Made by a program: the position numbers and the translations under genes
Notes under the pieces: model-generated
What the model was told of the DNA's origin: nothing
Database searches by the model: none
Seen by the model: the letters and a program-made list of their open reading frames with translations, nothing else
DNA from: Cladochytrium replicatum
Taxonomy: Eukaryota > Chytridiomycota > Chytridiomycetes > Cladochytriales > Cladochytriaceae
Direction of reading: 5' to 3'
NCBI GenBank assembly: GCA_025526935.1
Contig: JAHLKD010000114.1
Coordinates: 62,001 to 126,000 of the forward strand
Length of the DNA stretch: 64,000 bases
Shown: positions 11,146-23,329 of the stretch, piece by piece
Layout of the letters: the number at the start of each line of letters is the position of its first letter
Numbering within the stretch: the first letter of the stretch is position 1

Positions 11146-14100
11146 ATGGACGAGCTACAGCCTGCGCTGACTGAAGAAGTTCTCTTGCTGCACACCCGGC
11201 AGGGCTTGGCTGTGTGCAACAGGTACACCACACAATTCAACTGCGGGGGCTCACACTGATCCTTCAATCGCCCCACGGTGAATTCAGCAAGCTTCCCTTC
11301 ATTTACGAGTATCTGCGCCCCACGGTGAATTCAGCAAGCTTCCCTTCATTTACGAGTATCTGCGACAACAGAGTGCTCTGGTCCTGGAGCTTCCGCAGCC
11401 AATCGGAGCTTCTGGGCCAGATGGTCGTTCACATGCAAAAGGTTCCTACCGCAACGATTTCATCAGACGATAGTGCTTATTTTGGCTCTATACAGCCCAA
11501 GCTGGAAAGAGGCGCAGGACTGAGGGCGGCGAGAGCAACGATCTGGCCGCATTCAAGGTTCTGGAAGACGAGCGAGTTTGTGAGGAAGGAGACGAGAAAG
11601 CGAACCGGCAGCGTATTGTCGGCCGGCTGAAGAAGAAAGATGGTACAGCTCCTAAATCGAAACAGTATGGAGCTTCTATTTACATTCATGGCGGCTCAAC
11701 CAAAGCTGAATACTTTGGAATAGGAAGCGACGAGTCTCGAGCGTGCCCAGCTCCAACAAAGAGAAAGACGTCCCAAGAAGAGTGTCACTCAGCCGACCGA
11801 AAACTAAAGGTATGGGCGGCATTGCACCAATCGAAATGAGCTACTGCATAATAACAGTCCCCACCGCACAGCACCGTCTGCAGCTTCACCTCCGAGCTCT
11901 AATGATGGATCGTTCATCATGGTGGGGACTCACAAAACGTCAAAGGAAAAGCCGAAGTTTGTCTCTCCTCTCCCACCGAAGAAGAAACGCATATCTAACA
12001 AACGACTATCGCCGGAACCGTCAACGGGGGTTGAGCTGGAAGTCATCCGCGAAAAGAAACGCCAGGAGCGTAGTGAAAATAAAAGGAAACCGGAGCCAAC
12101 TGGCGAGTCTACCGAAGCTCAATTAAGTAAAGCTGCGAAAGCAAAGCTTTCGACTCAAGTGATGCAGGTTAGCTTTTTTGGAACCGTCCCAATATTGAAT
12201 GAAGTAATTTTATGGCTCTAGAGCTTCGTTTCGCCAAATGTGACCTCTGAACGATTGAGTGTACGAATGGCGACGTGAAAGCAGTTCAGCAAATCGATTC
12301 TCACGATCTCCTCTCTTCAGCTCAAGACGGCTGGCTCTGACAAAAGACTCGGGATATTCAACAAAGGAAAGCGATCAGATCTTCGCAGTGCAGGTTTCTC
12401 CGGAACAGCTTGAGTACTTCGTTAACTGAGACTTTTGCTTTAGCTGCTTCACTATCATTCGATGAAGCCGCTTTTCTCGGCGACTCCTACCACAAACCAC
12501 TGCATGACCCTCCGAGATCCGCCAAGCATCCACAAGACGATACTCGCAAGATTTTCGAATTTTTTGCTTCGAAGAAACCGACCACCAAGCCTGAGCCACA
12601 GATGCGACGTCGTTCGGGAAGCAAGGAGCAAGACGAAGAGTTTCCTGATATTTCTGCGTCTCCGGTTAAACAAACCCTTACCGTTGAAGACGCCGGAGAC
12701 CACATGTCTGTCACTGAATTGGAGAAAGTCGCACGGGACGCAAGAACGAAAGTTATTCCACCGGCCACTTCAAAGCGCGAGGGTCGATGCCGGAGAGAAC
12801 GAGAAAACAGCGAGGATGGCTTTGAGAACGGGGAACTTTCAGGACTGGAGATCTATGGAAACTATGCCTATGGGAAAGGCCTTTCCGCACTCTCTGACTC
12901 GGACAAAAGTGAAGTATCCCGGGAAAGGTACAGGAGGGAGAGGGAAAGGCTCAGGAAAGACGAACAGGAAGTTGAGCCCAGATGCCAAGGTGAGAACTGC
13001 ACATGGCCGCGAACGTGCAGTGCGGACTAAAGCTGTTTATCACACCAGCTCAGAAGCTTGGACAATACGAGCAGAACGCTGAGCCCAGATGGGAAGGTGA
13101 GAGATGCACACGGCCACGAAAGTGCAATACGGACTAATGCTGCTTAACACCAGCTCCGAAGCACGAGGTTGAGGTTGTGATATACGTGTCGCCACGATCT
13201 GGTGCATTGAAGCAAAAGGCAAGGTGATTTTGGTATCTATCGAGTTTGGTTCGTTAATGCTTGAGACCAAAGCTGAAAGTAGTGGACGATGATGGAGAAG
13301 ACGGTGACGATGGTAAAACAAGTGGCTCTCCCACGCACAACGTACACTCAATCCGAAACGAATCCGGTCAAGCAAACGCGACTCATTTGGGGCAAGAAGC
13401 TGGGCGGAACACTGAATATGAGGACGAGCATAACGACGAATTGTTTGAGAACCCGGGGTATCTGTCCCAAAATTACGTCGCCAACATCCAAGGTACTACT
13501 TCAATGGTTATCGCTAAAATGGAAGTCGGTAGTAAAGATCTGAGTGGATAGAGGTTGGGATGACTGAAGCCGTTGATGTCGGAAATGAGATGGTGATCAC
13601 CGAAACCTGCCAAGGTAGCTAGAATGCTGTAAAGAATCGTATGAACTTGAAGCGAATTCTTTCTGATGCAAGATGGTTACTATCTTGGAGCATTGAATGC
13701 TTATGAAGAGAATCTGGACATGAATTGGGGAGGCGAAGGCGAGAACATCTGTGGTGATGAGGAACATCCGGGTGAGATGATGGCTGCAGAGCAAGAGGCT
13801 ACACGATATGAATGCGAGCAAGTGGGGTTTGATGTCCCTGTTCAAAATTATGTTTTCGAGGAACAAGGTTGCGATTATGGCAGCAAATTTCAACCATCGC
13901 GCTACGTAGAAGAGGAGTGGGAGATTGACGACCATATGATGGACAAGGACGAAACAGACGAGTTTGTGCTTGACGATCTAGCGGACGAAGACAAGTATCT
14001 CGTCACTGATTTCTCAGGTAAGACAAGAGAAAACTCGAACCAGAGTAGCGACCGTCACTGAAGTCAAAGTACAGCGAGAGTCATTGGGGCTTCTCGAATG

Positions 14101-14247
14101 GGAGGGATGTGGGGAGAGCGGCAGTTGCTCACGAGGAAGCGCTATGGTGGAGGCGGGAGGATTTCAGACAAAGAGACAGAGGAGGTGATGAGTGGAGTGC
14201 GACCTTCGTTGCACGGTTTTGTGTTCCCGCCGCACCGCCTGCATTGA
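11146..14247 (+). CDS. Unrecognised charged, acidic, probably nuclear protein (13 exons)
   Basis: The proposed exons are 11146-11222, 11335-11441, 11496-11809, one ending at 12167 (start unresolved, perhaps 11946), 12222-12260, 12321-12393, 12444-12989, 13049-13096, 13154-13223, 13266-13492, 13552-13614, 13673-14017 and 14075-14247. Phases agree at all junctions except the one entering exon 4. The product is about 770-800 residues. The N-terminus (LPFIYEYLRQQSALVLELP) could be a small folded unit. The middle is very basic (PPKKKRISNKR, KRRR) with a GIFNKGK block followed by FDEAAFLG, then Arg/Glu-rich helix. The C-terminal third is very acidic (EEEWEIDDHMMDKDETDEF) and ends with a conserved-looking GFVFPPHRLH. 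I do not recognise the family; basic blocks suggest a nuclear role. Two tandem duplications affect exon borders. Confidence 0.6.
11269..11362. repeat. 47-bp exact-looking tandem duplication across a splice acceptor
   Basis: Copies at 11269-11315 and 11316-11362, each reading from cgccccacggtgaattcag through to tatctg. Each copy holds a candidate acceptor (ttcag) and the first 28 bases of exon 2. Only the second acceptor restores the frame of the downstream exons; using the first adds 47 bases and shifts the frame. Confidence 0.85.
12972..13163. repeat. Tandemly duplicated exon-intron module, period 107 bp
   Basis: About 85 bases starting at tgagcccagatg (12973) recur at 13080 with scattered substitutions. 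Each unit carries the end of an exon, a GTGAGA donor, a short intron and a CCAG acceptor. In the model the result is one extra 48-base exon (13049-13096) with the same phase as its source. Confidence 0.75.
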
Positions 14248-14332
14248 GACATTGAATAATTCCCAGGGTTTAATACACTATATTAATTTCAACAATTCTG
14301 CTGTGGCTTGCTAGAGAAAAGTCTTGTGGCAG

Positions 14333-14357
14333 CCCTAACCCTAACCCTAACTAACCC
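14333..14357. repeat. Interstitial telomere-type repeat (CCCTAA)n
   Basis: Three CCCTAA units followed by CTAACCC lie about 60 bases upstream of the GH26-like start codon. The unit equals the TTAGGG telomere repeat common in fungi. It may be a telobox-like promoter element for the gene downstream, or a scar of telomere-repeat insertion. Confidence 0.8.
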
Positions 14358-14415
14358 GTTGTGCTGATAGACCAAAAGACAGCCAACCACATCCGTCCTA
14401 CTTCTCGAGACTATC

Positions 14416-15948
14416 ATGGACCGGAGGTCGATTTGCGGATGCCTGTTCTGGCTCAAAACTCTGCTGGCTATGGTGCTGGCCCTCGGTGCCCTCGGTGGGC
14501 AGGGCTACTTCGTTTACTACAAATACAAAGCTCGTTTGGCTGATTTGGCTGTTCAGCGCGCCTTCTCTAACGCAACCGGTGGTGCTGACGACCCAAACCA
14601 GGGTGTTACTGTCGTTATCGATCCGACGGTTTGCTTTGCTCCAGCACCTTCCATCGCGCGCAACGTTTCCAGCCTTCGTGCTGGCGTCAGCAATGTCATC
14701 ACTCAGGGCCACCGTCTCGAGCCACCGGAAGGTGTGCGTCTCTTCGGTTTCGCTATCGACTACTCGCAGGACACCCCAACAAAGCTCCAGAGCCGTCTCG
14801 GCGGCCGTGAGCCACCAGTCATTGCTGGTTTCGTGCAGATTACTCCCACCGACTTGGCGGAGAACATGGCGAACTGGTTCGCTCAGACCACCTCGGAGGT
14901 CAACGGTATCCTCGAGTTGACAGTCATGCCCAACGTTACATTGTCCAGCTTCACACAGTCGACCTGGGACAACCTTGCTATTCTCATGTACCGCATGAAC
15001 ACTCGCCACGGTGTTCCCATCTTGCTTCGTTTCGCCCACGAAATGAACGGTGTGTTGGTCAATTCAGTTTCGGTACCCTTCAGCTTATCACAAATTTGAT
15101 TAGGTAACTGGGGTCCATACGGTCAGCGACCCATCGCCTTCAAGGCTGCATGGCAGGCACTCACCAAGGCTGTTCGCCTGCGTACTAACATGACCGGTAT
15201 CTGTTATACCACAATAGATCAATTCAGTATCTCATCCTCAAATTGTATAGCGATGGTGTGGGGTCCTAACCCTGGTTCGGGATACCCCTACGGTGTTTCG
15301 ACCACTCAGCCTGTCCCACCCGTGGCTTCTGATGAGTTCAGGGCTCTGGACACAAACAACGACGGCAAGTTGGACGAGAACGATGACCCCTATGGGCCGT
15401 TCTGGCCCGGAGAGGAATACGTCGACTGGGTCGGTATGTCTATGTACAACTACGGCTACAGCGCCACCACCAGGAACTACGTCACCATCCCCGCCAACTA
15501 CATCCAGACGCAGCTCTCAGGCCCATGGACGGGCACCAACGGTGCGCCGTTCCAGGACTTTTACAACCGCTTCGTGAACCAGTTCGCTAAGCCCTTCATC
15601 ATCACCGAGTCCGGAAGCCCGTACGTCGTCGTTCCGGGTGTGGCCACCGCGACCGCGGACGAGATCACGCAGAAGCGCACGTGGTGGAGGCAGATGATCA
15701 CTTTCCTGCAGGACCCAACGTATTACCCCAACCTCAAGATTGTGGTGCACTTTGAGGAGGCCAAGAACGAGCTTGCGGACACGACGGTGGTGTACAAGGA
15801 CTTTACTGCCACGACCAAGACAGGTCTGAGGGACGCGTTCCTTGCAGACATTGCAACGTACGAAAGGTCGACGGCGTCGCAGGCGGGTCCGATTACCTGG
15901 GGAAGGAACTTGAACTACACCTGCAACGGTCAGATTATGCTCATCTAG
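14416..15948 (+). CDS. Membrane-anchored GH26-like glycoside hydrolase, paralogue 1
   Basis: Three exons: 14416-15049, 15104-15196 and 15251-15948 (474 residues). A short cytosolic N-terminus is followed by one hydrophobic segment (about residues 9-33, LLAMVLALGALGGQGYFVYY), so the enzyme should be a type II membrane protein with an outer catalytic domain. The acid/base motif RFAHEMNG (Glu about 209) is followed by GNWGPYGQRP. A second Glu (about 362) lies in FIITESGSP, where family 26 beta-mannanase-like enzymes keep the nucleophile. The junctions HEMN(G) and NMT(A) restore these motifs exactly. Before VDWVGMSMY there is an EF-hand-like loop (DTNNDGKLDENDD). The substrate is unknown; mannan or another beta-glycan of the wall or prey is a guess. 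A second copy lies at 32389. Confidence 0.8.
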
Positions 15949-16423
15949 ATGGGAAAGAACAGAATCTTTTTCCTTAGAGCGTGGACGAGTTTCCTTTTTG
16001 GGATTTTGCAAATTTTTGAGATGAGGTGTCGACGTTTTGTTCCTTTTTTTTTGTCTTAGGAGCGTTTCAATTTTTTGTTTTTTTTTGCTGTGGCACTCCT
16101 TTTTATCTTGTTGCTCTTTTGTGAGTTGGTTGGCTCCTTGCTTGTGGAGTGATTGATTTGATGCTTTGACAGTCCAGAAGAAACTGTGTGAGGGTCACAT
16201 TCGTGATTTGATTTTGTTTGTGCTGCATATCTTGCCGGTATTACGATTTGCATGGTTTGGCTCGTTGAGTGGGCTCTGTAACAATGCAATGCAATTAACA
16301 CAATAAATGAATAGAATTCGGAGGGCAAAGGGGATGTTGGCAGCATAATTATTTTTTTATTTTTTATTTTTATTTTTTATTTAATTTTTATTTTTGCAGT
16401 TCCCAACTTATCGCTTACCGCCA
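15949..16423. other. T-rich intergenic region
   Basis: The 3' flank of the glycosidase gene, then an A/T-only run of about 60 bases (16345-16395) just before the F-box start codon. No gene is seen. Confidence 0.6.
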
Positions 16424-18397
16424 ATGGACGGGAACGCAACGAAATCCATCCTCGACCTCCAGGCTGAACTTCTCCTCTGCATATTCGCCAATCTCTCCCC
16501 AAATGACATCTCGAAATCATCTCGTGTCTGTCGATCATGGCACTCCTTGATATCCTCCACTGACTCGCTCTGGAAACCCCACGTTCCAGCGGTATCTGCA
16601 TTACAGCCAGGCGGCGAGGATCGCGCATTGCGTCCGCGGTTCTTCAAGGATCGATACAGGCACTTCCACTCCTGGTCAGTGACGCTCCCTCGACTGGCAG
16701 CGCTCTCGGCCTCGAACCCGAGCGCTGCTTGCGGGTCGGTGCGCGGTCGCGGCGGTAAACCAATGGCTCTCATTCCAAACGATCGCAATGGCGGCAACAT
16801 GGACGACGACAAGGATTCGTGGGATGGATATCGGGCGGTCCGAGCGGCACCGCTAGAGTCTGCGTTCTACGAGCGTGGCGAAAAGATTCCGAACGTCGAC
16901 GAGCTTGTGTCGAGGTACTGGAATGGCGAGGCGCGGATCAGAGACGTGGGCGTGCGGAAGCGCAAGTTTGTGGCGACGAGCAGTTATAGCGCGAGTCTGA
17001 ATTACGTCCATGCGGGTATGGTTGGAAGATCGATTGTGGGGCTTGTTGCGTCCCCACGGTGCGTTGGGTTGCTGGATCTCGATGCGGGCGGGGCGGTGAC
17101 GTGGTTGCATCCAGGTTCTTGCGTTGCGGTATGCGGTTGTGCGGAGCGTGTTGAGGAATGGGTGCTTGAGCGGATCCGCGAGAGCTCATCTGATGCGCGG
17201 AGACGGAGAGGTTCGGTGCATGTTGTGCCCGTGAGCGGCGGGGTGGAATTGTTGGCTGTGAACCATGAGGCGGGCGTGATTGGGATCTGGGACCCCGCGA
17301 AGGTGATTTCGAGTGCAAAGGACGTGAATGCGGTGGTTGTTGAGCCGATGTGCGAGTTTTCCCCAATGCAGGTGGCAAACGAAGATGGAACAGAGGTGCC
17401 GCCGTTACCTAAAAACGAGTATTCACTCTGTCAGGGCTGCATCCACGGCCGGTATGCGGCGTTCTTCAACCCGCGGTGGATTAACGACAGCCATCCGATG
17501 CGGAAGTGTGTTCGTTTGTTTGAGATCATCGACGGGGGAAGAGAGGTGGAGTTGAAGTGGACGAAAAAGATGCCGGATCACATTGACGACGTGTCGCTTA
17601 GCGAGTCGTTCCTAGCTGTTGCGTTTGGATTGGATCCGCCGCCAGTGGAGGGGATCGAGGAGATTTCGAGATCGTCGGGCTCTTCGGGTTTCAGACTGTA
17701 CGATCGAGCGAGCGGACAGTTGTTGCATTCTTGGGTGGACGAAGAAGGGTTCTATCTCGGTGATATGTGAGTGTGCATGAACATGAGTATCTTAATTTGA
17801 TTTATTCATGCTTTCTTCAGTCTGTACGTGCACAGCACACCATTTCATGTTCTCGCACATCGAGCTGCAGTTATGGACGCCCCTCGATCCGACCACCCCA
17901 CCGCCGTCGCAAGCGCAAAAGGAATCGTCTCCATCTACGAATCTCCAAACCTCCCGACCGCAAAGACCACCCCCCACCGCCACCGCAGATTTGACATGTC
18001 CTTCAACGACTCCTTCGTGTTTGAGTTTGCTGGCGCTGTAACGGACGAGGACGTGATGATGTTGCTGTCGAGGAACAAAGTTGCGGTATTGGATCTTAGA
18101 GAGGGGGAGTGGGTGCTTGCAAAGGGGCCGGGGGGCGACAGAGGCGAAGAGGCGGGGTATGGGTTCTATGTGGCGGTCTTGGACGATGTGTGGATTTGCG
18201 GGGAGGGGGGTTTTGGGGGGTATAAGAGAAGGGTGATGCATGTGGGGTGGAAGGCGGTTGAGGAGCCACCAGGGTGGATGAACAGAAGAGAGGCGGAAGA
18301 GGAGGATGAGACGGATGAGGACGATGATGATGGAGATGATAGTGAAGGGGAGGACAACGAGGATAACGGTGAAGGATACGAGGATGAGGAAGGCTAG
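16424..18397 (+). CDS. F-box protein with acidic tail
   Basis: Two exons, 16424-17766 and 17821-18397 (639 residues), joined in phase so that GDM..LYVHS reads through. Residues about 8-52 form an F-box: LDLQAELLLCIFANL, then SRVCRSWHSLISSTDSLWK. F-box proteins act as substrate adaptors of SCF ubiquitin ligases by binding Skp1. The rest contains several beta-strand-like repeats (VGLLDLDAGGAVTWLHPG, GVIGIWDPAKV, FRLYDRASGQLLHSW, KVAVLDLREGEWVLAK) that suggest a degenerate beta-propeller for substrate binding. The last ~35 residues are almost only Asp/Glu. The ATG at 16424 is the first in frame; an A/T-only run lies just before it. The substrate is unknown. Confidence 0.8.
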
Positions 18398-18673
18398 ATT
18401 CAAGGCTCATAAATCAAAACCGATCTTGTTGGTTTTGTTTTTTGTTAAAAAATTGTAGTTTTATGGTGTGATCTCGCGTGGCTTCAACACCCCACAGATC
18501 CACCGATCGAGTGACGAGGTAGACGACGGCACCGGAGGACGGAAAACGGAGATTCGCATCGCTGGAGAACACTATTCGCGTTTGATTAACAGCACGGAAG
18601 AGCTGCTTCTAAACCAGCAATCAGCCACTGTCGCCCTAGCTGAGATTGAGCAAACCTGGGCATTTCATTACCC

Positions 18674-21600
18674 ATGTCTTTCAACCCACCTCGCTCTCGC
18701 TCAGCATCCCACTTCGACCCACCAAACTCCCCCTCTCGAACACATCCTCCAGATAACCTTCTCATCGACTTGAGCGATGACAACCACAGTGAAGGGGACG
18801 CCGTTACTGCGACAAGTGTGGGTGTAAGAGGTATGGCACGCATGTTTGAGAACACCGCTGTCGCCTCCCCACCTACGACGAATCGAGGGGCGAAGATTCC
18901 ACCACAAAAACTTGCCGAGGTTGATAGTGGTGTGGTGACGGAACACTTGTTGCCTGTGAACAGACTCTCACGGATGTTTGATCATCCATCGCCAGCGGCT
19001 GCATCGCCTGTACATAGCCGTGAGCCATCGCTTACAGTGCATCGGGCTCGACCCACTCATTCAGGCTCAATCGGAACTGTGAGAACAAATGCAACTTCGT
19101 TTTCAGTTTCTGTGCCTGGAGCCAACAATAGGGTGGATCCACCGGCCTCAACAGGCGTCCGCTCACTACGAACGCATGGGAGACCGCCACCTCCTCCTCC
19201 ACCTTCCAAACCATCGTACCTCAGTGCTAATGCATCGGGAAACTCACGGCGGACTTCGGTTATAAGCGACCCGGGTTCGTTGGGGTCGCCGCACAATGAG
19301 GAAGCGCCCTCATCGTGGAGTGATACTCTCCAAAAAGACAGGAATATCTCACAATCCCAGCCAATCAATCCGTTTGGAGATCAGGAAAGGACTGGGATCC
19401 AGAACGGTCGGAGGACATCCAGACCCGTGAGCGCGTACATTGAGCCACAAAGGGATGAAGCAGGCGAAAACACACCAAAGATGTCAATATCGGATCGCAT
19501 CGCAGCATTCCAGTCGATCCCGGTCCCTCAGAATCCAGGTCTCAAACCACCCACAACATCCACCGTCCGCTCCACGTCACCCTCAGTCCGATTCGTACCT
19601 GCACTGTCGCCATCTTACTCCCAGCGTCTACCACCAGCTCCTCCACCTGCATCCAAATCCTCCAAAGCACCCGAGACCGCCACGCTTCGAATCCCTTCGA
19701 CCAGCGACCGAGGTTCTTCAGACGACGACCAGCAACCCCAACCGCACTCCACAACCCCCCGCGCACAGCGACCCACATTCCCGCTCCGTCTCCCCCTCCC
19801 GATCTCCTCAAGCAGCGCACGCTCCTCAGTAGCAGACGACTCCACTCCGACGACGACAACAACACCGACAGCATTCCCGCCGCTCTCCCCACCCATATCC
19901 GCGTCCGGACGGTCGCCACTTCCGTACTCGCCAGGTCGGTTCCCGCCGCTGTCGACCGAGGACACGGAGGACACGCAGTCGGTCGCGACGACGATGAGCG
20001 GGACGGTGGCGATGACGGAGGAGGAACGGAGAGCGTTGAGGGAGGAAAAGAGAAGAAAGGTTTTGGACGAGCTCGCTTCGACGGAGAGGACGTTTTGGAA
20101 CGACATGGAGGTTCTGAAAGAGGTGAGGGGGATGGAGTTTTTTTTTGGAATTGTTTTGGACGCTTTAACGATATTTTCAAAAAAAATTTTGTTATATCCA
20201 GGCGTACTGTATCCCGGCGACGGAAACGCAGAAGCTGTCGCAGCAGGATATCAGGATCCTGTTTGCGAATCTCGAGCAGATCATCGAGCTTGCGCGCACG
20301 ATGGCGTTGACGCTTGAAACTTCGATCGAAGAGACGGACTGTATCGGGTCGGTATTTTTGAAGATGGTAGGAATCGTTTTGTATTCGATTTGGGCAGCAT
20401 TGATGCGGTCGTTTCCGATAAAGATGCCTAGGATAGAAGAGACGTACGGGGACTACTGCAGACAGAACGAGGCTGCTGTGGTGCGGTTGGGAGAGCTTGC
20501 TTCGCCGGATTGTCCGCAGGACGTGCGAGATTTTCTCAAGGTACGAAGCGACGACTGCATCAGTTTTGGGATTCGTGGTTATTGATACTGTTGTTTAGAG
20601 CTGTCAGCTCAAGTTGGTCGGACGGACTCAGGCGTGGGATCTTCCAAGTTTGGTGATCAAGCCTGTGCAGCGGGTGCTGAAGTATCCATTACTTATCAGG
20701 GTATTATAGCGTTTCTCCAATGGTAACCTAGCCATCTAAACTTCCTTGGTTGTGCTTTTCGCTCCTCAGGAACTGATAAAGTACACTGATCCATCACATC
20801 CCGACTTTGAGAACTTGGTGACTGTTGCGCAACAGATTGAAAAGGTGGCGGAGAAGATTAACGAGTTGAAGAAGCGGAAGGACGTGGTTGACAAGTATAT
20901 CGCTGATAAGACGAAGACGAATCTGATGTGAGTTCCGAAGCGTTCATGATTGGTTAATTTGTTGATCTTTGCCGAATAGCCATGGAGTGACCAAGAAGGT
21001 CAATCGCGGTGTTCAAGGAGTATGTACTCGACGACTAAGAAAGACTGGGGATGCTCTAAGCGACTTTTTAGTTAAAGCAGGCGACTGGGATTGCGGGAGC
21101 ACAGACCACAGTGGATTCAGAATATTCGGATCTTGCCGATACGTTCCAGAAAACTTGGGATGCAGTGAAGACGTTCAAGAGGCTTGTGGAAGAGGATTGG
21201 CTCAGAAACCTCAAAAGTGAGCCGAAAGACTCCATCGTTTTGTCTCATTGGTGCTAATTGTGCAACAGATGCCGTTGACTATCAGAGCGAAATCGGAGCT
21301 GAAGTTGTGGCGATCTACAGTATGGGGTCTGGGTCTGCAGCTTTGGGACCTCGTAAAAGTCGTTCGGACAGTGTTGCGTCAGACGCTGCATCACATGCCG
21401 CTACTGCATCCTCGGTGCTGCGAGTGACTGAATACAGCGAAGCCGTATCCCGGCTTGGCATGCTTCCCTGGCGCGAAGCAGAGACGCGTGTGAAAGCAAG
21501 TCTCTGCCCTACGATCGACAATCTCCTCATGCTTTTCGAGCACCCATCCAAGCTCATGAAGAAGCGCAACCAGAAACAACTGGATTTTGACCGATACCGC

Positions 21601-22746
21601 ACCCTCGTCCCAAACGCCATCAAACCGGACGGAAAACTCTGCCCACCGCCCGTGGCTTCCGGCGACGATGTGAAGACGCTCTTTGAGAGTGCAGATATGT
21701 TCCCGAGTCTGAACGCACAGCTTATTGAGGAGCTACCCCAATTTCTTAAGCTTGCGAGGATAGCGATGATGGGGATCGTGAATGAGCTGGCTGATATCCA
21801 GCGTGATGCATTCGCGCAGGTGCTGCATGGTGTGCAGGCAGCGGTGGGGAACTGGGGATTGGAGGAAGGTGGGAAGCGAAGGAAGAGGCGCGATACGGAG
21901 GATGATGCAGAAGAGTGGGGGCGGAGAATGATGGACGTTTGGAAGAGGAGGGTCGTTGACAATGATGAACTGCAAGATTCGTTTGCGGAAATGGGGCTGT
22001 TTAGGAAGCTGTATGTTGAATTGTGGGGTAAGGATGGATATTTTGAACGATTGTTCTTCATCCTGACTAGTTTCGTTTCCAGGAGAACCACCAGCTGGAT
22101 CTGTTCGAAGCTCAATTCAAACTGGTATGTCTATAGGGAACAGTTAAAATGCCATTCGAAACTGATACGGCAATGATAAGCATCCGGAACAGAACCAATG
22201 CAGCAGCGCTCTCCAAACCTGCTAAAACGCACGATGGGCAACCTGATCTCTCCAAAGGAGAAAGAAGAATCTCCTAGTATGATGCGTGTACGAATGTCTA
22301 TGGCTGGTGGAAACGGCTACGCAAGCGGAACCCGTAACGCGAGCCCTCGCGGCGAGATTCAACTCAGCACAGGCAGGGACTCGCGTCCGAACAGTATCAC
22401 GAGTCTGTCCTCTGGCGGATCAGGCGCGGACACCTACAACCGCTCCTCGGTATCTGGGCGGATGAGGACGGGCACGTTGGTGGACATCGATGACGGGCGA
22501 TCGATGTCCAGGAGATATCCACAGGCTGTTGTTCAGTATGACTTTGAGCCAGAGGTGCAGGGCGAGCTGAGGCTGAAGGAGGGCACGGTAGTCGAGGTGA
22601 TTCGAAGGCGGGGGAGATTCGATGAAGGGCTTTTCGGGGACGATGGGGATGAGGAGGGTGGGGCGGAAGACGGATGGTGGTTTGGGAGGATTGTTGGGGA
22701 CGGAGCGGCGGGTTGGTTCCCGGCTGCGTATGTTGAGTTGCGCTAA
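18674..22746 (+). CDS. DH-BAR-SH3 Rho guanine nucleotide exchange factor (Tuba/DNMBP-like)
   Basis: Ten exons: 18674-20122, 20202-20366, 20424-20540, 20599-20700, 20770-20927, 20980-21019, 21081-21216, 21269-22027, 22083-22124 and 22181-22746 (1177 residues). The first ~450 residues are disordered and Ser/Pro-rich, with poly-Pro blocks (PPPPPPSKPS). A DH domain follows: KVLDELASTERTFWNDMEVL, then the helix LVIKPVQRVLKYPLLIREL, its most conserved part. Next is a long helical region (TFQKTWDAVKTFKRLVEEDW to about 1020) with the length and position of a BAR domain. The C-terminus is an SH3 domain (AVVQYDFEPEVQGELRLKEG ... WWFGRI ... GWFPAAYVEL). DH-BAR proteins activate Rho-family GTPases, often Cdc42, at curved membranes. 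The GTPase target is inferred from family only. Confidence 0.9.
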
Positions 22747-23329
22747 GTGGATGGATTGAAGGCATGTGTTCTGCGGGTTTAGTTTTTTGGCAGAACGGCG
22801 TTTGTTTTTGGACGAGTGTTGGAGTTCTTTTGTAAATCCTGGTGGGTCATGTTTTATATGGACTCGTGGCTCATAATGCCAAAAGGTTTGTCTGAGTCTG
22901 GGTTTTGGATACATCCGATTCTTCATTTTAATTCTTGCCAGCACTAAACAATATTTGAACGCATTCATTATCTATATGCCCACCAGCTGGGCAAAGCTCA
23001 GCACATTGATTCGACCACCAGAGCGCAACTAAACGTTCGAGTTCAGATTGGCAATAACGCATCTTTTTAGGTGTTCGTTTCTGTAATAAAGAATCGCCGG
23101 AACGGGAAGCACGGAAACGTGAGACGACACATCAAGGCGTCTGCTCTGGTTGGCTCTGTAAGATTGTTTTGAAAAGAAATAGCTATCTTGCTATGAAGCT
23201 GATTCAAAATTACAACAAACTTCAAATTTGGTTGAATTTGTTTCAAAACTTCCACTTGTTGTTGCATTGAAAGACAAGGACCCATATGTCAGAAGTACCC
23301 CGGCTAGATTAATAACAACATTAGAAACT
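22747..23329. other. Intergenic region between convergent genes
   Basis: The 3' flanks of the RhoGEF (+) and the NACHT gene (-). No coding signal or RNA gene was seen. Confidence 0.5.
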
